Source: Paraflavitalea soli
GTDB taxonomy: Bacteria > Bacteroidota > Bacteroidia > Chitinophagales > Chitinophagaceae
DNA length: 64,000 nt
Assembly (NCBI RefSeq): GCF_003555545.1
Contig: NZ_CP032157.1
Span: forward strand, 7,506,546-7,570,545
Direction: 5' to 3'
How positions within the stretch are numbered: the stretch's first letter is position 1; each line of letters opens with the position of its first letter. This document shows positions 43,980 to 52,253 of this stretch, one piece after another. The position numbers were made by a program, and so were the translations under genes. The notes beneath the pieces were generated by a model. That model saw nothing but the letters and a program-made list of their open reading frames with translations. It was not told the origin of the DNA and did not search any database.

Positions 43980-44972
43980 ATGAAAGAAGAACAACTAGAT
44001 AAAAAAATTGCCTCCTTCGCCCCGCTGGCGGCTGGGGGCATCAGCAAAGGCGTAAAAGTGTTTGCTCCTGCTACCGTGGCCAACCTCGTATGCGGTTTTG
44101 ATGTGTTGGGCATGGCCCTGCATCGTCCCCAGGACCTCATGTCCGTTCGTCTGCGCGATGAGCCAGGTATTGTAATACAACATACCGATGGTTACCAGCT
44201 CCCCGTAGAGCCCGAAAAGAATGTGGCAGGTGCAGCCCTCCTGGCCATGCTGGAAGAAGTAAAAGAGCCGCCGGGGTTCGACATTACCATTGACAAGCGC
44301 ATTAAGCCCGGCAGTGGCCTCGGTTCCAGTGCTGCCAGTTCTGCGGGCGTAGTGGTAGCCGCCAATCATTTGCTGGGAAATATCTTTTCCAATGAAGACC
44401 TCGTACGCTTTGCCATGAACGGCGAAAAGGTGGCCAGCGGTGTAAAGCATGCCGACAATATTGCCCCCGCTATTTATGGAGGTATCACCCTTATCCGTTC
44501 TATTTTTCCGTTGGATATCGTGCAGCTGTCGGCTCCGCCATTATATGTGACCGTGGTGCATCCCCAGATAGAGGTGAGAACGTCAGATGCCCGGCAGATA
44601 CTGCGGAAAGAAGTAAAACTAAAAGATGCCATCAGGCAATGGGGCAATATAGCAGGGTTGGTGGCAGGCTTTATGAAGAATGATTACAGCCTTATTGGTC
44701 GCTCCCTCGAAGATGTGATCATAGAACCTGTGCGCAGCATGTTGATACCCGGCTTCGATGAAGTAAAGAAGAACAGTAAGGAGGCCGGTGCCCTGGGTGG
44801 TGGTATTTCTGGTTCTGGTCCTTCCATTTTTATGTTGAGCCGCGAAGAAAGTACTGCCCAGCAAGTCGAATATGTAATGACCGAGGTATATGTGAAGCTG
44901 GGCATAGATTTTAAGACCTATGTAACCACCATTAGTTACGATGGCGTAAAGGTTTTGGAGGACAACGAATAG
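43980..44972 (+). CDS. thrB: Homoserine kinase
   Basis: 330 residues, GHMP kinase with the ATP loop 'KPGSGLGSSAASSAG' and C-terminal 'ALGGGISGSGPSIFML'. It phosphorylates homoserine for ThrC. The first 20 residues ('MKEEQLDKKIASFAPLAAGG') are a short extension before the usual start. Confidence 0.95.
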   Translation: MKEEQLDKKIASFAPLAAGGISKGVKVFAPATVANLVCGFDVLGMALHRPQDLMSVRLRDEPGIVIQHTDGYQLPVEPEKNVAGAALLAMLEEVKEPPGFDITIDKRIKPGSGLGSSAASSAGVVVAANHLLGNIFSNEDLVRFAMNGEKVASGVKHADNIAPAIYGGITLIRSIFPLDIVQLSAPPLYVTVVHPQIEVRTSDARQILRKEVKLKDAIRQWGNIAGLVAGFMKNDYSLIGRSLEDVIIEPVRSMLIPGFDEVKKNSKEAGALGGGISGSGPSIFMLSREESTAQQVEYVMTEVYVKLGIDFKTYVTTISYDGVKVLEDNE

Positions 44973-44996
44973 CCGTGCGTATCAAACGTGTATTCT

Positions 44997-45010
44997 GCCC
45001 CTTTAGGGGC
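44997..45010 (+). promoter_or_regulatory. thrB-thrC intercistronic hairpin
   Basis: GCCCC-TTTA-GGGGC, a compact hairpin without a T-run. A similar CCCCTTTAAGGGG occurs at 49255-49267. Confidence 0.45.
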
Positions 45011-45064
45011 TACCGCTTTGTAGCATGCATGCAATAATTAATAATTATTAATCAATAATCAACA

Positions 45065-46366
45065 ATGCGCTTTTATAGCCTCAACAAACAATCTCCCGAT
45101 GTTGATTTCAAAGAAGCTACCATCAGGGGACAAGCCCCCGACAAAGGATTGTATTTCCCCGAAGCAATTCCTGTAATAGAGCCATCGTTCTTTAATAACA
45201 TCGAACAATATTCCAACGAAGAGATCGCTTTCCGCATCATTGAACCCTATGTGGCGGGCACAATGCCCGGGAGTGAGCTCCGGCGCATTGTGGCCGAAAC
45301 CATCAATTTCCCTGTGCCCCTTGTTCCTGTGCAGGAAGACATCTATTCCCTGGAACTTTTCCATGGACCTACACTGGCTTTTAAAGATGTTGGTGCCAGG
45401 TTCATGAGCCGCTGCCTGGGATACTTTGCGCGCGAGCGGAAAGATAAGGTGGTAGTACTGGTGGCTACTTCCGGCGATACCGGTGGCGCTGTAGCCCACG
45501 GCTTTTATGATGTGCCGGGCGTAGAGGTGGTGATCTTATACCCCTCCGGTAAAGTAAGTTCCGTACAGGAAAAACAGCTCACTACCTTGGGAAAGAATAT
45601 CCATGCACTGGAAGTGCAGGGCAGTTTTGATGATTGCCAGCAATTGGTAAAGGAAGCTTTTACAGACCAATCACTAACCAGTAAAATATTCCTTACCTCC
45701 GCCAATTCCATTAATGTGGCCCGCTGGCTGCCACAGCAGTTCTATTATGCGTTTGCCTGGAAGCAGTGGCAGCACAAAGACAAGCCCCCCGTGGTATGCG
45801 TGCCCAGCGGCAATTTTGGAAATATCTGTGCAGGCCTGCTGGCCCATCGCTCAGGATTGCCTGTAAAACATTTTATAGCTGCCTGCAATGCCAATGATGT
45901 TGTGACCCAATACCTGGAAGATGGTCAATACCAGCCGAAGAAGGCCGTGCCTACTTTGTCCAATGCGATGGATGTGGGCAACCCCAGTAATTTTGTGCGC
46001 GTGCTCGAACTATTTCACCAGGAGTTTGGTGCATTGAAAAATGTGCTCAGCAGCTATAGCATTACCGACGAAGAGACAAAAGCCACCATCAGGTCTGTAT
46101 ATCAGAAATACCATTACCTGACCGATCCCCATGGCGCTGTAGGTTTCCTGGCCCTGCAAAGATACCTGGCGCAGCATCCCGGAGAAAAGGGTATGTTCCT
46201 CGAAACAGCCCATCCCGTTAAATTCTATGACGTGGTGGAACCCGTAATAGGGGAGGCCGTGCCCCTTCCCCAAGTCGTGCAGGCCATGATGGTACTGAAC
46301 AAAGAAAGCAAGGTGATCCCTGCCCAATATGAAGCATTGAGATCGTATTTGCACAGCAGGTATTGA
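45065..46366 (+). CDS. thrC: Threonine synthase
   Basis: 433 residues. The PLP lysine is in 'GPTLAFKDVGARFM', the phosphate loop is 'ATSGDTGGAVAHGF', and the start 'MRFYSLNKQSPDVDFKEAT' is typical. Last gene of the thr operon; its product feeds IlvA in the ilv operon. Confidence 0.96.
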   Translation: MRFYSLNKQSPDVDFKEATIRGQAPDKGLYFPEAIPVIEPSFFNNIEQYSNEEIAFRIIEPYVAGTMPGSELRRIVAETINFPVPLVPVQEDIYSLELFHGPTLAFKDVGARFMSRCLGYFARERKDKVVVLVATSGDTGGAVAHGFYDVPGVEVVILYPSGKVSSVQEKQLTTLGKNIHALEVQGSFDDCQQLVKEAFTDQSLTSKIFLTSANSINVARWLPQQFYYAFAWKQWQHKDKPPVVCVPSGNFGNICAGLLAHRSGLPVKHFIAACNANDVVTQYLEDGQYQPKKAVPTLSNAMDVGNPSNFVRVLELFHQEFGALKNVLSSYSITDEETKATIRSVYQKYHYLTDPHGAVGFLALQRYLAQHPGEKGMFLETAHPVKFYDVVEPVIGEAVPLPQVVQAMMVLNKESKVIPAQYEALRSYLHSRY

Positions 46367-46397
46367 TCCTGTCAATAGTCATTCCCATAAATAACTA

Positions 46398-46432
46398 AGC
46401 CCTCATGCTTGCACAGGAGGGCCTTTGTTTTT
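46398..46432 (+). terminator. Terminator of the thr operon
   Basis: GCCCTC (46399-46404) pairs with GAGGGC (46417-46422), followed by CTTTGTTTTT. It is 32 bp after thrC. Confidence 0.75.
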
Positions 46433-46483
46433 CATGCAAATACAACAACAAAAAACAGACGAACGAAAGACTTAATAAGATCA

Positions 46484-46553
46484 GTAAGGTGGGCCGTCTC
46501 GCAACAATGCGGGACAGCGCTGCATTGCCGGGCCGCAGGGCGACTCACCTTAC
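46484..46553 (+). repeat. Wobble hairpin repeat, copy 6 (degenerate, long loop)
   Basis: Outer arms GTAAGGTGGGCCG and CGACTCACCTTAC pair with one mismatch and G-U pairs; the 44-nt inside contains GCAACAATGCGGG and CTGCATTGCCGGG, itself partly self-complementary. It lies between convergent thrC and hom, in the same orientation as the others. Confidence 0.7.
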
Positions 46554-46564
46554 ATGGAAAATTT

Positions 46565-47821
46565 TTATATGATCCCGGCCAGCTCCAGGCTCTTCTTCTT
46601 CAGTTTACGGATCTCTACATCTTCAATGATCGCTTCCGGCGAAAGAATGAGCGAAGTGTTGTTTTCTTTCCACCAATTGCTATCACGCAGTTCTTTAAAT
46701 GGCAGCACACCCACCAGGTATTTCCGGTCCGTTTCAGCATGCCATTCTTCGATCCACTCAAACCTTTCTTTGGGAATATATTTCCAGTCATCGAAACTTA
46801 CATACACACGGATATAAAAGTCTGTGGTAAGCTCCTGCGGAACGTGATGATATAATTTTTTATACTCGTATTTGTATTGATAACGCAGTGCCGAAAGATC
46901 ACTCAATACAGCCGAGGCAGTGGGGAAACTTCCCGCGCCCTTACCATAGAAGAACTGTTTGTCGGCAAATCCACTCTCGATCACTACACCATTGTATTCA
47001 TTTTTTACAAAGGCCAGGTGATCGTCGTGTTTAATGAATTGTGGTAATACAAAGGCCGCTACTTTTCCGTTCTGTAGCTTTTTGGCTTGCGCCACCAGCT
47101 TGATATCAAAATGTTTTTCGGCAGCAACCGTAGCATCACTGCCCTGGATGTTTTGGATACCGTTGAATACGATGTGGTCAATCGTCTTTACAATACCATA
47201 AGCATGCGTGAGCAGGAAAGCCCACTTGTTCACCGCATCATATCCTTCCACATCAAGTTTGGGATCAGTTTCTGCAAAACCCAGTTGCTGCGCCAGCAAT
47301 ACCGCTTGTTGGTAGTCCAGCTTGTCTTCAAACATCTTCGTGAGGATGAAGTTGGTGGAACCGTTCACGATCGCTTTGATCGAGTGCAGCAGGTCGTTGT
47401 CGTAATATTCTTCCAGGTTGCGGATCACTGGTATTGAAGCGCAGGCTGCTGCTTCGTAAAGTACCGAGCGTCCCGTGCTTTGTTGCAGTGCAAGTAGTTC
47501 CGGTAAATGCTCAGCGATCATCTTTTTGCTGGCGCTTACTACATCCTTGCCATTGTTGAGCGCTGTCGTTACGATCTCAAAAGCCGGCTCCGATTCATTG
47601 ATCACTTCTACGATCACATTGATTTCCGGATCATTCAGCAGAATATTTTTATCTGTCGTAAATAGGTCTTCTGGCGCATCTCTTTTTTTACCGGGATTTT
47701 TAATACACACCTTTTTGATCGTGGCTTTCAGCGAAGGCGTTTGTTGCAGTACCTTATATAAACCTTCTCCTACTACGCCAAATCCAAATAAGCCAATTGT
47801 TAACTGTTTGTGAGCTTCCAT
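46565..47821 (-). CDS. hom: Monofunctional homoserine dehydrogenase
   Basis: 418 residues. NAD(P) loop 'IGLFGFGVVGEGLYKVL', catalytic region 'KAIVNGSTNFILTKM', 'GFAETDPKLDVEGYDA' with the catalytic Asp and Lys. The last 100 residues are unlike a classical ACT domain. It lies behind metB in a SAM-riboswitch transcript, so it presumably makes homoserine for methionine, separate from ThrA. Confidence 0.93.
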   Translation of the reverse strand: MEAHKQLTIGLFGFGVVGEGLYKVLQQTPSLKATIKKVCIKNPGKKRDAPEDLFTTDKNILLNDPEINVIVEVINESEPAFEIVTTALNNGKDVVSASKKMIAEHLPELLALQQSTGRSVLYEAAACASIPVIRNLEEYYDNDLLHSIKAIVNGSTNFILTKMFEDKLDYQQAVLLAQQLGFAETDPKLDVEGYDAVNKWAFLLTHAYGIVKTIDHIVFNGIQNIQGSDATVAAEKHFDIKLVAQAKKLQNGKVAAFVLPQFIKHDDHLAFVKNEYNGVVIESGFADKQFFYGKGAGSFPTASAVLSDLSALRYQYKYEYKKLYHHVPQELTTDFYIRVYVSFDDWKYIPKERFEWIEEWHAETDRKYLVGVLPFKELRDSNWWKENNTSLILSPEAIIEDVEIRKLKKKSLELAGII

Positions 47822-47915
47822 TTACTTGTTACGATTTTTAGTTCCTGAACTGTTAATTGTTGTTGTTGTTTATTGCACCGGCAATCGTCTCTTAGCCGTT
47901 TGTTAGGTCTATGGA

Positions 47916-49097
47916 TCAGGCCAACTCCTTTTGCAGGGAAGGCGTTGCCTGCAGCTGCAGCGTGTCAAGCGCCGCCTGCAGGTCTTGTATAAGATCTTCC
48001 GCTTCTTCAAGTCCAATGCTCAGCCGTACAAGACTGTCCGACACACCAGCCGCCTTGCGCTTCTCAGCCGGGATCGACTTATGCGTCATCGTAGCGGGGT
48101 GGCTGATCAGGCTCTTGATACCACCCAGGCTTTCTGCCAGTTTAAACAGTTGCGTGGAAGTAGCGAAAGCGCCGGCTGCTTCAAGCGTATCTTGCTTCAG
48201 GCTAAAGGATACGATCCCGCCAAATCCTTTCGATTGCTTTTTGGCCACCTCATGGTTGGGATGCGTTTTCAGGCCGGGATAATATACTTTGTCTACTGCC
48301 GGATGTTTTTCCAGGAACTCAGCCACTTCCTGTGCTGTGGCGCAATGCTGGCGCAGGCGCAGGTGGAGCGTTTCAATACCGCGTATCACCAGCCAGCTGT
48401 CAAAAGGCGCCAGGATAGCCCCACAGGCATTCTGGATAAACTTAATTTTGTCACCAAGCGCCTTTTCTTTTGTCACTACCGCTCCTGCTATCAGGTCACT
48501 ATGTCCCCCCAGGTACTTCGTAGCCGAATGTACCACGATGTCTGCGCCAAGCGTCAGCGGCTTTTGCAAAGCAGGCGAGGCAAAAGTATTGTCTACACAG
48601 AGCAGACAATTATTGGCTTTTGCTATTTTGGCGATCGCTTCAATATCAGAGATCTTCAGCGTCGGGTTCGTAGGCGTCTCCAGCCAGATCAATTTCGTTT
48701 TAGGAGTGATCGCATGGAACACTTTTTCAGGATCAGAAGTATCTACAAAATGGATCGTAATACCGAATTGTTGATACACTTGCGTGAACAGGCGGTAGGC
48801 ACCGCCATAAATATCATCTACAGCTACGATCTCGTCTCCCGCCTGCAGTAATTTGGCGATCGCGTCAATGGCTGCCAGGCCACTGCTGAAAGCAAGACCT
48901 GTTTCGCCGCCTTCCAGTTTTGCAAGCAGGTTTTCGAGCACAGCACGCGTGGGATTACCACTGCGGGCATAGTCATATCCCTTGTTGATCCCCGGAGCTT
49001 CCTGTACAAAGGTGGAGGTTTGATAAATGGGCACTGATACTGCGCCCGTCAATGGATCTACAGGAATGCTGTGAATAAGTTGTGTTGTCGCTTGCAT
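47916..49097 (-). CDS. metB: Cystathionine gamma-synthase (trans-sulfuration PLP enzyme)
   Basis: 393 residues of the Cys/Met metabolism PLP family, with the PLP lysine in 'VVHSATKYLGGHSDLIAG' and 'PGLKTHPNHEVAKKQ'. Gamma-synthase and gamma-lyase are hard to tell apart by sequence; the SAM-I riboswitch upstream and hom downstream favour the methionine-synthesis direction. It would join cysteine to activated homoserine, drawing on the cysteine operon product. Confidence 0.9.
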   Translation of the reverse strand: MQATTQLIHSIPVDPLTGAVSVPIYQTSTFVQEAPGINKGYDYARSGNPTRAVLENLLAKLEGGETGLAFSSGLAAIDAIAKLLQAGDEIVAVDDIYGGAYRLFTQVYQQFGITIHFVDTSDPEKVFHAITPKTKLIWLETPTNPTLKISDIEAIAKIAKANNCLLCVDNTFASPALQKPLTLGADIVVHSATKYLGGHSDLIAGAVVTKEKALGDKIKFIQNACGAILAPFDSWLVIRGIETLHLRLRQHCATAQEVAEFLEKHPAVDKVYYPGLKTHPNHEVAKKQSKGFGGIVSFSLKQDTLEAAGAFATSTQLFKLAESLGGIKSLISHPATMTHKSIPAEKRKAAGVSDSLVRLSIGLEEAEDLIQDLQAALDTLQLQATPSLQKELA

Positions 49098-49290
49098 GAT
49101 AAACAGTTTTTTTGTTCTGCCAACTCCTGGTGTAGGATGGTCCCGAACGATGTTAAATGTTGTAATAATTCAGTGTTCTGCGACAGCACTTATCAAGAGA
49201 AATTTCTTATCGGAGAGTTTCTTTGTTTTCCTTGTTCTATCCCTTCCTTTTCTTCCCCTTTAAGGGGTTGGGGGCGGGCAGGTACATAAA

Positions 49291-49326
49291 ACAAAAAAGC
49301 TCTTCCGATGAGTCAGAAGAGCTTTT
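49291..49326 (-). terminator. Expression-platform terminator of the SAM riboswitch
   Basis: On the minus strand AAAAGCTCTTC (49326-49316) pairs with GAAGAGCTTTT (49305-49295) around a 10-nt loop, then a T-rich run. It follows the aptamer by about 40 nt and precedes metB by about 195 nt. Confidence 0.88.
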
Positions 49327-49364
49327 CAATTATGTTGTTACAGTATTGTAGAAGCTGTTGATCT

Positions 49365-49480
49365 GACTTATCTGTCTCCGACTTACATCGGAGCTGGACG
49401 TGGCACCTTATCGCGCTTGGTAGCGTGACAGGTTGTCAAGGCTTCGCAGGGCCATTTCCCTCAGCCTTTCTTGATAAGAG
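49365..49480 (-). ncRNA. SAM-I (S-box) riboswitch aptamer
   Basis: Read on the minus strand: P1 CTTATC / GATAAG, then the conserved S-box core GAGGGAAATGGCCC, GCGAAGCC, ACAACCT and AGGTGCCACGTCC in order, with P3 and P4 arms (P4 stem CTCCGA / TCGGAG). These match the SAM-I consensus. High S-adenosylmethionine should favour the downstream terminator and shut off metB-hom. Confidence 0.95.
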
Positions 49481-49498
49481 ATGTAAAAAGAACTGGTG

Positions 49499-49529
49499 CA
49501 AAGATATAACGCCGGAATAAATTTCCAAA
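49499..49529 (-). promoter_or_regulatory. Consensus Bacteroidota promoter of metB-hom
   Basis: On the minus strand TTTG (49529-49526), 19 nt, TATCTTTG (49506-49499): an exact match to TTTG-N19-TAnnTTTG. Transcription would start near 49493, just before the riboswitch. Confidence 0.85.
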
Positions 49530-49609
49530 TTTTTTTGGAACAAAGGCCCCACCTTACCGGAAATCATGCCCTAATTACCTCATTAACAGTCGCCCCAGCC
49601 GGTAGGGTT

Positions 49610-50503
49610 TTAATAATGAAATACCATTTCTGAGGAAGAATTAGACTGCGGATTAGCAGGATACCTGATCGAAGTAACCACCTTATCCAGCCTTGTCCCT
49701 GTGATCGTATAATTATAATCAATGCCCACTTCGCTGGTAACGGCGCCTGCATTATTAAGGAAGGTCTTGGTGATCCTGGCAGGCAATCGTTTCAGCTGGC
49801 TCATTACAGGCTGGTTAAAAAGTTCATATTGATCGCCAAGCGTTATACCCGAAAAGGTCAGCGGATTAAAATCACACTCACTGGAGTAGCTATTAATAGA
49901 CAAAATGACTGAAGTTGAGTTATTGGCCACAGCTGTTATTTTTTTAACCAGCCCGTTGGTGTCATAGGTATACGTGTTCGTATAGATCAGTACATCGCCC
50001 GCTTCGTTTATATTGTAATACTTCATCCTGGCCACCGTTCCATTCGTATTGTAAGTAAAGAGAAACTTATAGCCACGGTTGCTGATACTTGATACATGGC
50101 TGATCGTACTGATCCATCCTTTTTCGTAAGTATACTTCGTCTTGTACTCAGAATGCTCTGCCATTATTTCGGAAAGCGCATTGTTGTCATAAGTATAGTC
50201 TACGTTCGTGGTGCCACTATGCCGGGCGCTATATTGTACCTGCCGGGTGGTGCCGTCACCATTGTAATGGTAATAAGCTGTGCCGCCAGGATCAGAATTG
50301 TAATCAATAGAACTTAAGCGGTAGTTGGATATCCGGTTTTGAGAAGCGGGAAGGTTAGGAGCTGGCAAACCCGGTTCATGGGGCAAAGTGTCCACTATGC
50401 GTGTGACATCTGGTTTCGTCAGGCCCGCCGATCCATCTTTGCGGCAGGCATTGAAAGTAACTAACCCTGCCAATAGAAAGAAACTTATATGCTGTGCTTT
50501 CAT
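49610..50503 (-). CDS. Putative lipoprotein with YD-like beta repeats
   Basis: 297 residues. Lipobox in 'GLVTFNACRKDG'. The body has repeated short Tyr-rich beta strands with Asn/Gly turns ('AYYHYNGDGTTRQVQY', 'VDYTYDNNALSEI', 'FLFTYNTNGTVARM', 'NTYTYDTNGLVKKI'), similar to RHS/YD-style or DUF4595-like surface lipoproteins of Bacteroidota. Function unknown. Confidence 0.75.
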   Translation of the reverse strand: MKAQHISFFLLAGLVTFNACRKDGSAGLTKPDVTRIVDTLPHEPGLPAPNLPASQNRISNYRLSSIDYNSDPGGTAYYHYNGDGTTRQVQYSARHSGTTNVDYTYDNNALSEIMAEHSEYKTKYTYEKGWISTISHVSSISNRGYKFLFTYNTNGTVARMKYYNINEAGDVLIYTNTYTYDTNGLVKKITAVANNSTSVILSINSYSSECDFNPLTFSGITLGDQYELFNQPVMSQLKRLPARITKTFLNNAGAVTSEVGIDYNYTITGTRLDKVVTSIRYPANPQSNSSSEMVFHY

Positions 50504-50616
50504 GGAAACCTGTTTTTTTATAGGCTAAAGTACTCTTGTCAATCGGCCCGGGTTACCTGTTTCCGTTGGGTTGCATAAAATCAATGGTAAAGCGCCCTTA
50601 ATGCCGACGGAATAAC

Positions 50617-50652
50617 AAAAAGGTGGCCTGCCCGGGAGCAGCCCACCTTTTA
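50617..50652 (-). terminator. Terminator of the 50677 barrel gene
   Basis: On the minus strand AAAAGGTGGGCTGC pairs with GGCAGGCCACCTTTTT with one mismatch, then a T-run. It starts 25 bp past the stop of the barrel gene. Confidence 0.8.
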
Positions 50653-50676
50653 TGATTGCTTGTCGTAGTGTATAAA

Positions 50677-51345
50677 CTAGAAACGATAGCCTAAAGAAAC
50701 ACCGAAACCTGTGTTCTTGGTCTTGTAATCTTTCTTGTCAAGACCAGCTACTTCCGGGCTGATATTGGTCAGTCCCAGTTGGGCATTCAGCTGGGCAGAG
50801 AACTTGTTGTTGAACTCATAACCCACCAATAAATTACCGCCAAAATCAAAACGGCGGAAAGTATAGCCATACTTTAATATTTCTCCGCCTGATAATTTAC
50901 TATCAAATTCCAGGTCAACATCGCCGTTGTTTGTTTTTACCTTACCACCTATGGCATAGCCCGCATAAGGTCCTACACCCAGCAATAACTTCCCGTCTCC
51001 CAGAATGGGTTTATACAGGAAGGTGACAGGTAATTCAAGGTAATTGATGTTTACTTTGGTATCACTGTTGTTATCTGCCTTCGCTCCTTTAGTAGTGAAC
51101 AACAAACCCGGTTGGAGGTAAAACTCATCCGCAAGAGGGATTTCCGCATTTACACCAACATTAAACCCGACTTTTATTTTATTGTCCAGGTCATTGCCTG
51201 CAAACTTTCCATTGAGATTTTGAAAGTTTACACCGGCACGAAGACCAAAGGTTGTACCGCCTACAGAGGTCTTGGTACTTTGAGCCTGGGAGATAAAGGT
51301 TCCTAACAGACAAGCAGAGATAAGTGCGATTGCTTTCGTTTTCAT
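50677..51345 (-). CDS. Outer-membrane beta-barrel protein (PorT-like family)
   Basis: 222 residues, signal peptide ending 'FISQAQS', then an eight-stranded barrel pattern ('GLRAGVNFQNLNG', 'FYLQPGLLFTTKGAK', 'YLELPVTFLYKP', 'GVGPYAGYAIGG', ending 'GVSLGYRF'). It matches the small 'outer membrane protein beta-barrel domain' family common in Bacteroidota. No specific role can be assigned. Confidence 0.85.
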   Translation of the reverse strand: MKTKAIALISACLLGTFISQAQSTKTSVGGTTFGLRAGVNFQNLNGKFAGNDLDNKIKVGFNVGVNAEIPLADEFYLQPGLLFTTKGAKADNNSDTKVNINYLELPVTFLYKPILGDGKLLLGVGPYAGYAIGGKVKTNNGDVDLEFDSKLSGGEILKYGYTFRRFDFGGNLLVGYEFNNKFSAQLNAQLGLTNISPEVAGLDKKDYKTKNTGFGVSLGYRF

Positions 51346-51412
51346 TTGCTATTGATTTAGTGATATGATCTCTCTTTCAATAGTTTTGGTTACAGGATCT
51401 GGTTGGCAACGA

Positions 51413-52087
51413 TTAATTACTTTGTGATTCCTTCTTGGCATCCTGCTTCATTTTATCATTCGCGGTGATCAAAAAGTTCACACGACGGTTTTGTGCACGG
51501 CCATCTTCCGTATCATTGGATGCTACAGGAGCTGTCTCGCCATATCCTTTGGTGGTAATACGGGAAGCGCTTACACCGCGATTACGCAGGTAAGTTGCTA
51601 CAGCGGTAGCCCTTCTTTGAGAAAGCCCCATATTATAGGCATCTGCACCTTTGCTGTCTGTATGCCCCTGTACTTCTATATCAGTATCAGGATACTCTTT
51701 CAATACAGAAACCAGTTTGTCCAGATTGCCTTCAGCCGATGCCGACAGGTCCGACTTGTCGAAGCCAAACAAGATCTTCTCGCTGAATTCTACCACAATG
51801 CCTTCCCCAACCCGTTCTACCTTCGCCCCGGGAACCCTGTTCTCAATTTCCCTGGCCTGTTTGTCCATTTTCTTACCAATTAATGTACCGCTAACGCCAC
51901 CCACAGCGGCGCCAATAATAGCTCCTAAAGCCGTATTGCCGGCTACTTTACCAACCACGGCCCCTACGGCCGCCCCGCCGGCAGTACCGATTACCGCTCC
52001 TTTTTGTGATTTGTTCATGCTTTTACAACCGCCCAGTAAAATGGCGGCCACTGCGATTGCTGTGAGGGTGTTTTGAAATGCTTTCAT
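51413..52087 (-). CDS. OmpA-family lipoprotein with glycine-zipper region
   Basis: 224 residues from ATG 52087. Lipobox 'AAILLGGCKSMNK', then a glycine zipper (about residues 28-75, repeated GxxxG/AxxxG such as 'GAVIGTAGGAAVGAVVG') and a C-terminal OmpA domain ('DIEVQGHTDSKGADAYN', 'NRRVNFLI') that should bind peptidoglycan. Resembles YiaD/OprF-type envelope linkers. The next gene on this strand is the barrel gene at 50677, 67 bp on. Confidence 0.88.
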   Translation of the reverse strand: MKAFQNTLTAIAVAAILLGGCKSMNKSQKGAVIGTAGGAAVGAVVGKVAGNTALGAIIGAAVGGVSGTLIGKKMDKQAREIENRVPGAKVERVGEGIVVEFSEKILFGFDKSDLSASAEGNLDKLVSVLKEYPDTDIEVQGHTDSKGADAYNMGLSQRRATAVATYLRNRGVSASRITTKGYGETAPVASNDTEDGRAQNRRVNFLITANDKMKQDAKKESQSN

Positions 52088-52226
52088 GACATTAGTTTTA
52101 TTTAAAATAATCCAGATCACCCCTTTCAAAACTTATACCATAAAGTAAAAAACTGCCATATCTGCCTGAAAATGAGAAAGAAAATCCTCATTCTGAGACT
52201 CAACCATTCAGTCTGGCATTTGTTCT

Positions 52227-52234
52227 TATCTTTG
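52227..52234 (+). promoter_or_regulatory. Putative -7 element of uvrA
   Basis: TATCTTTG, an exact TAnnTTTG match 19 bp before the uvrA ATG. No TTTG is present at the -33 spacing. Confidence 0.45.
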
Positions 52235-52253
52235 ACCCTTCCCAAAAAATATT

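Noticed and set aside
49185-49220. Second riboswitch-like CTTATCAAGAGA sequence on the plus strand
   Set aside because: Only the first dozen bases resemble an S-box; the conserved core does not follow and no plus-strand gene lies downstream.
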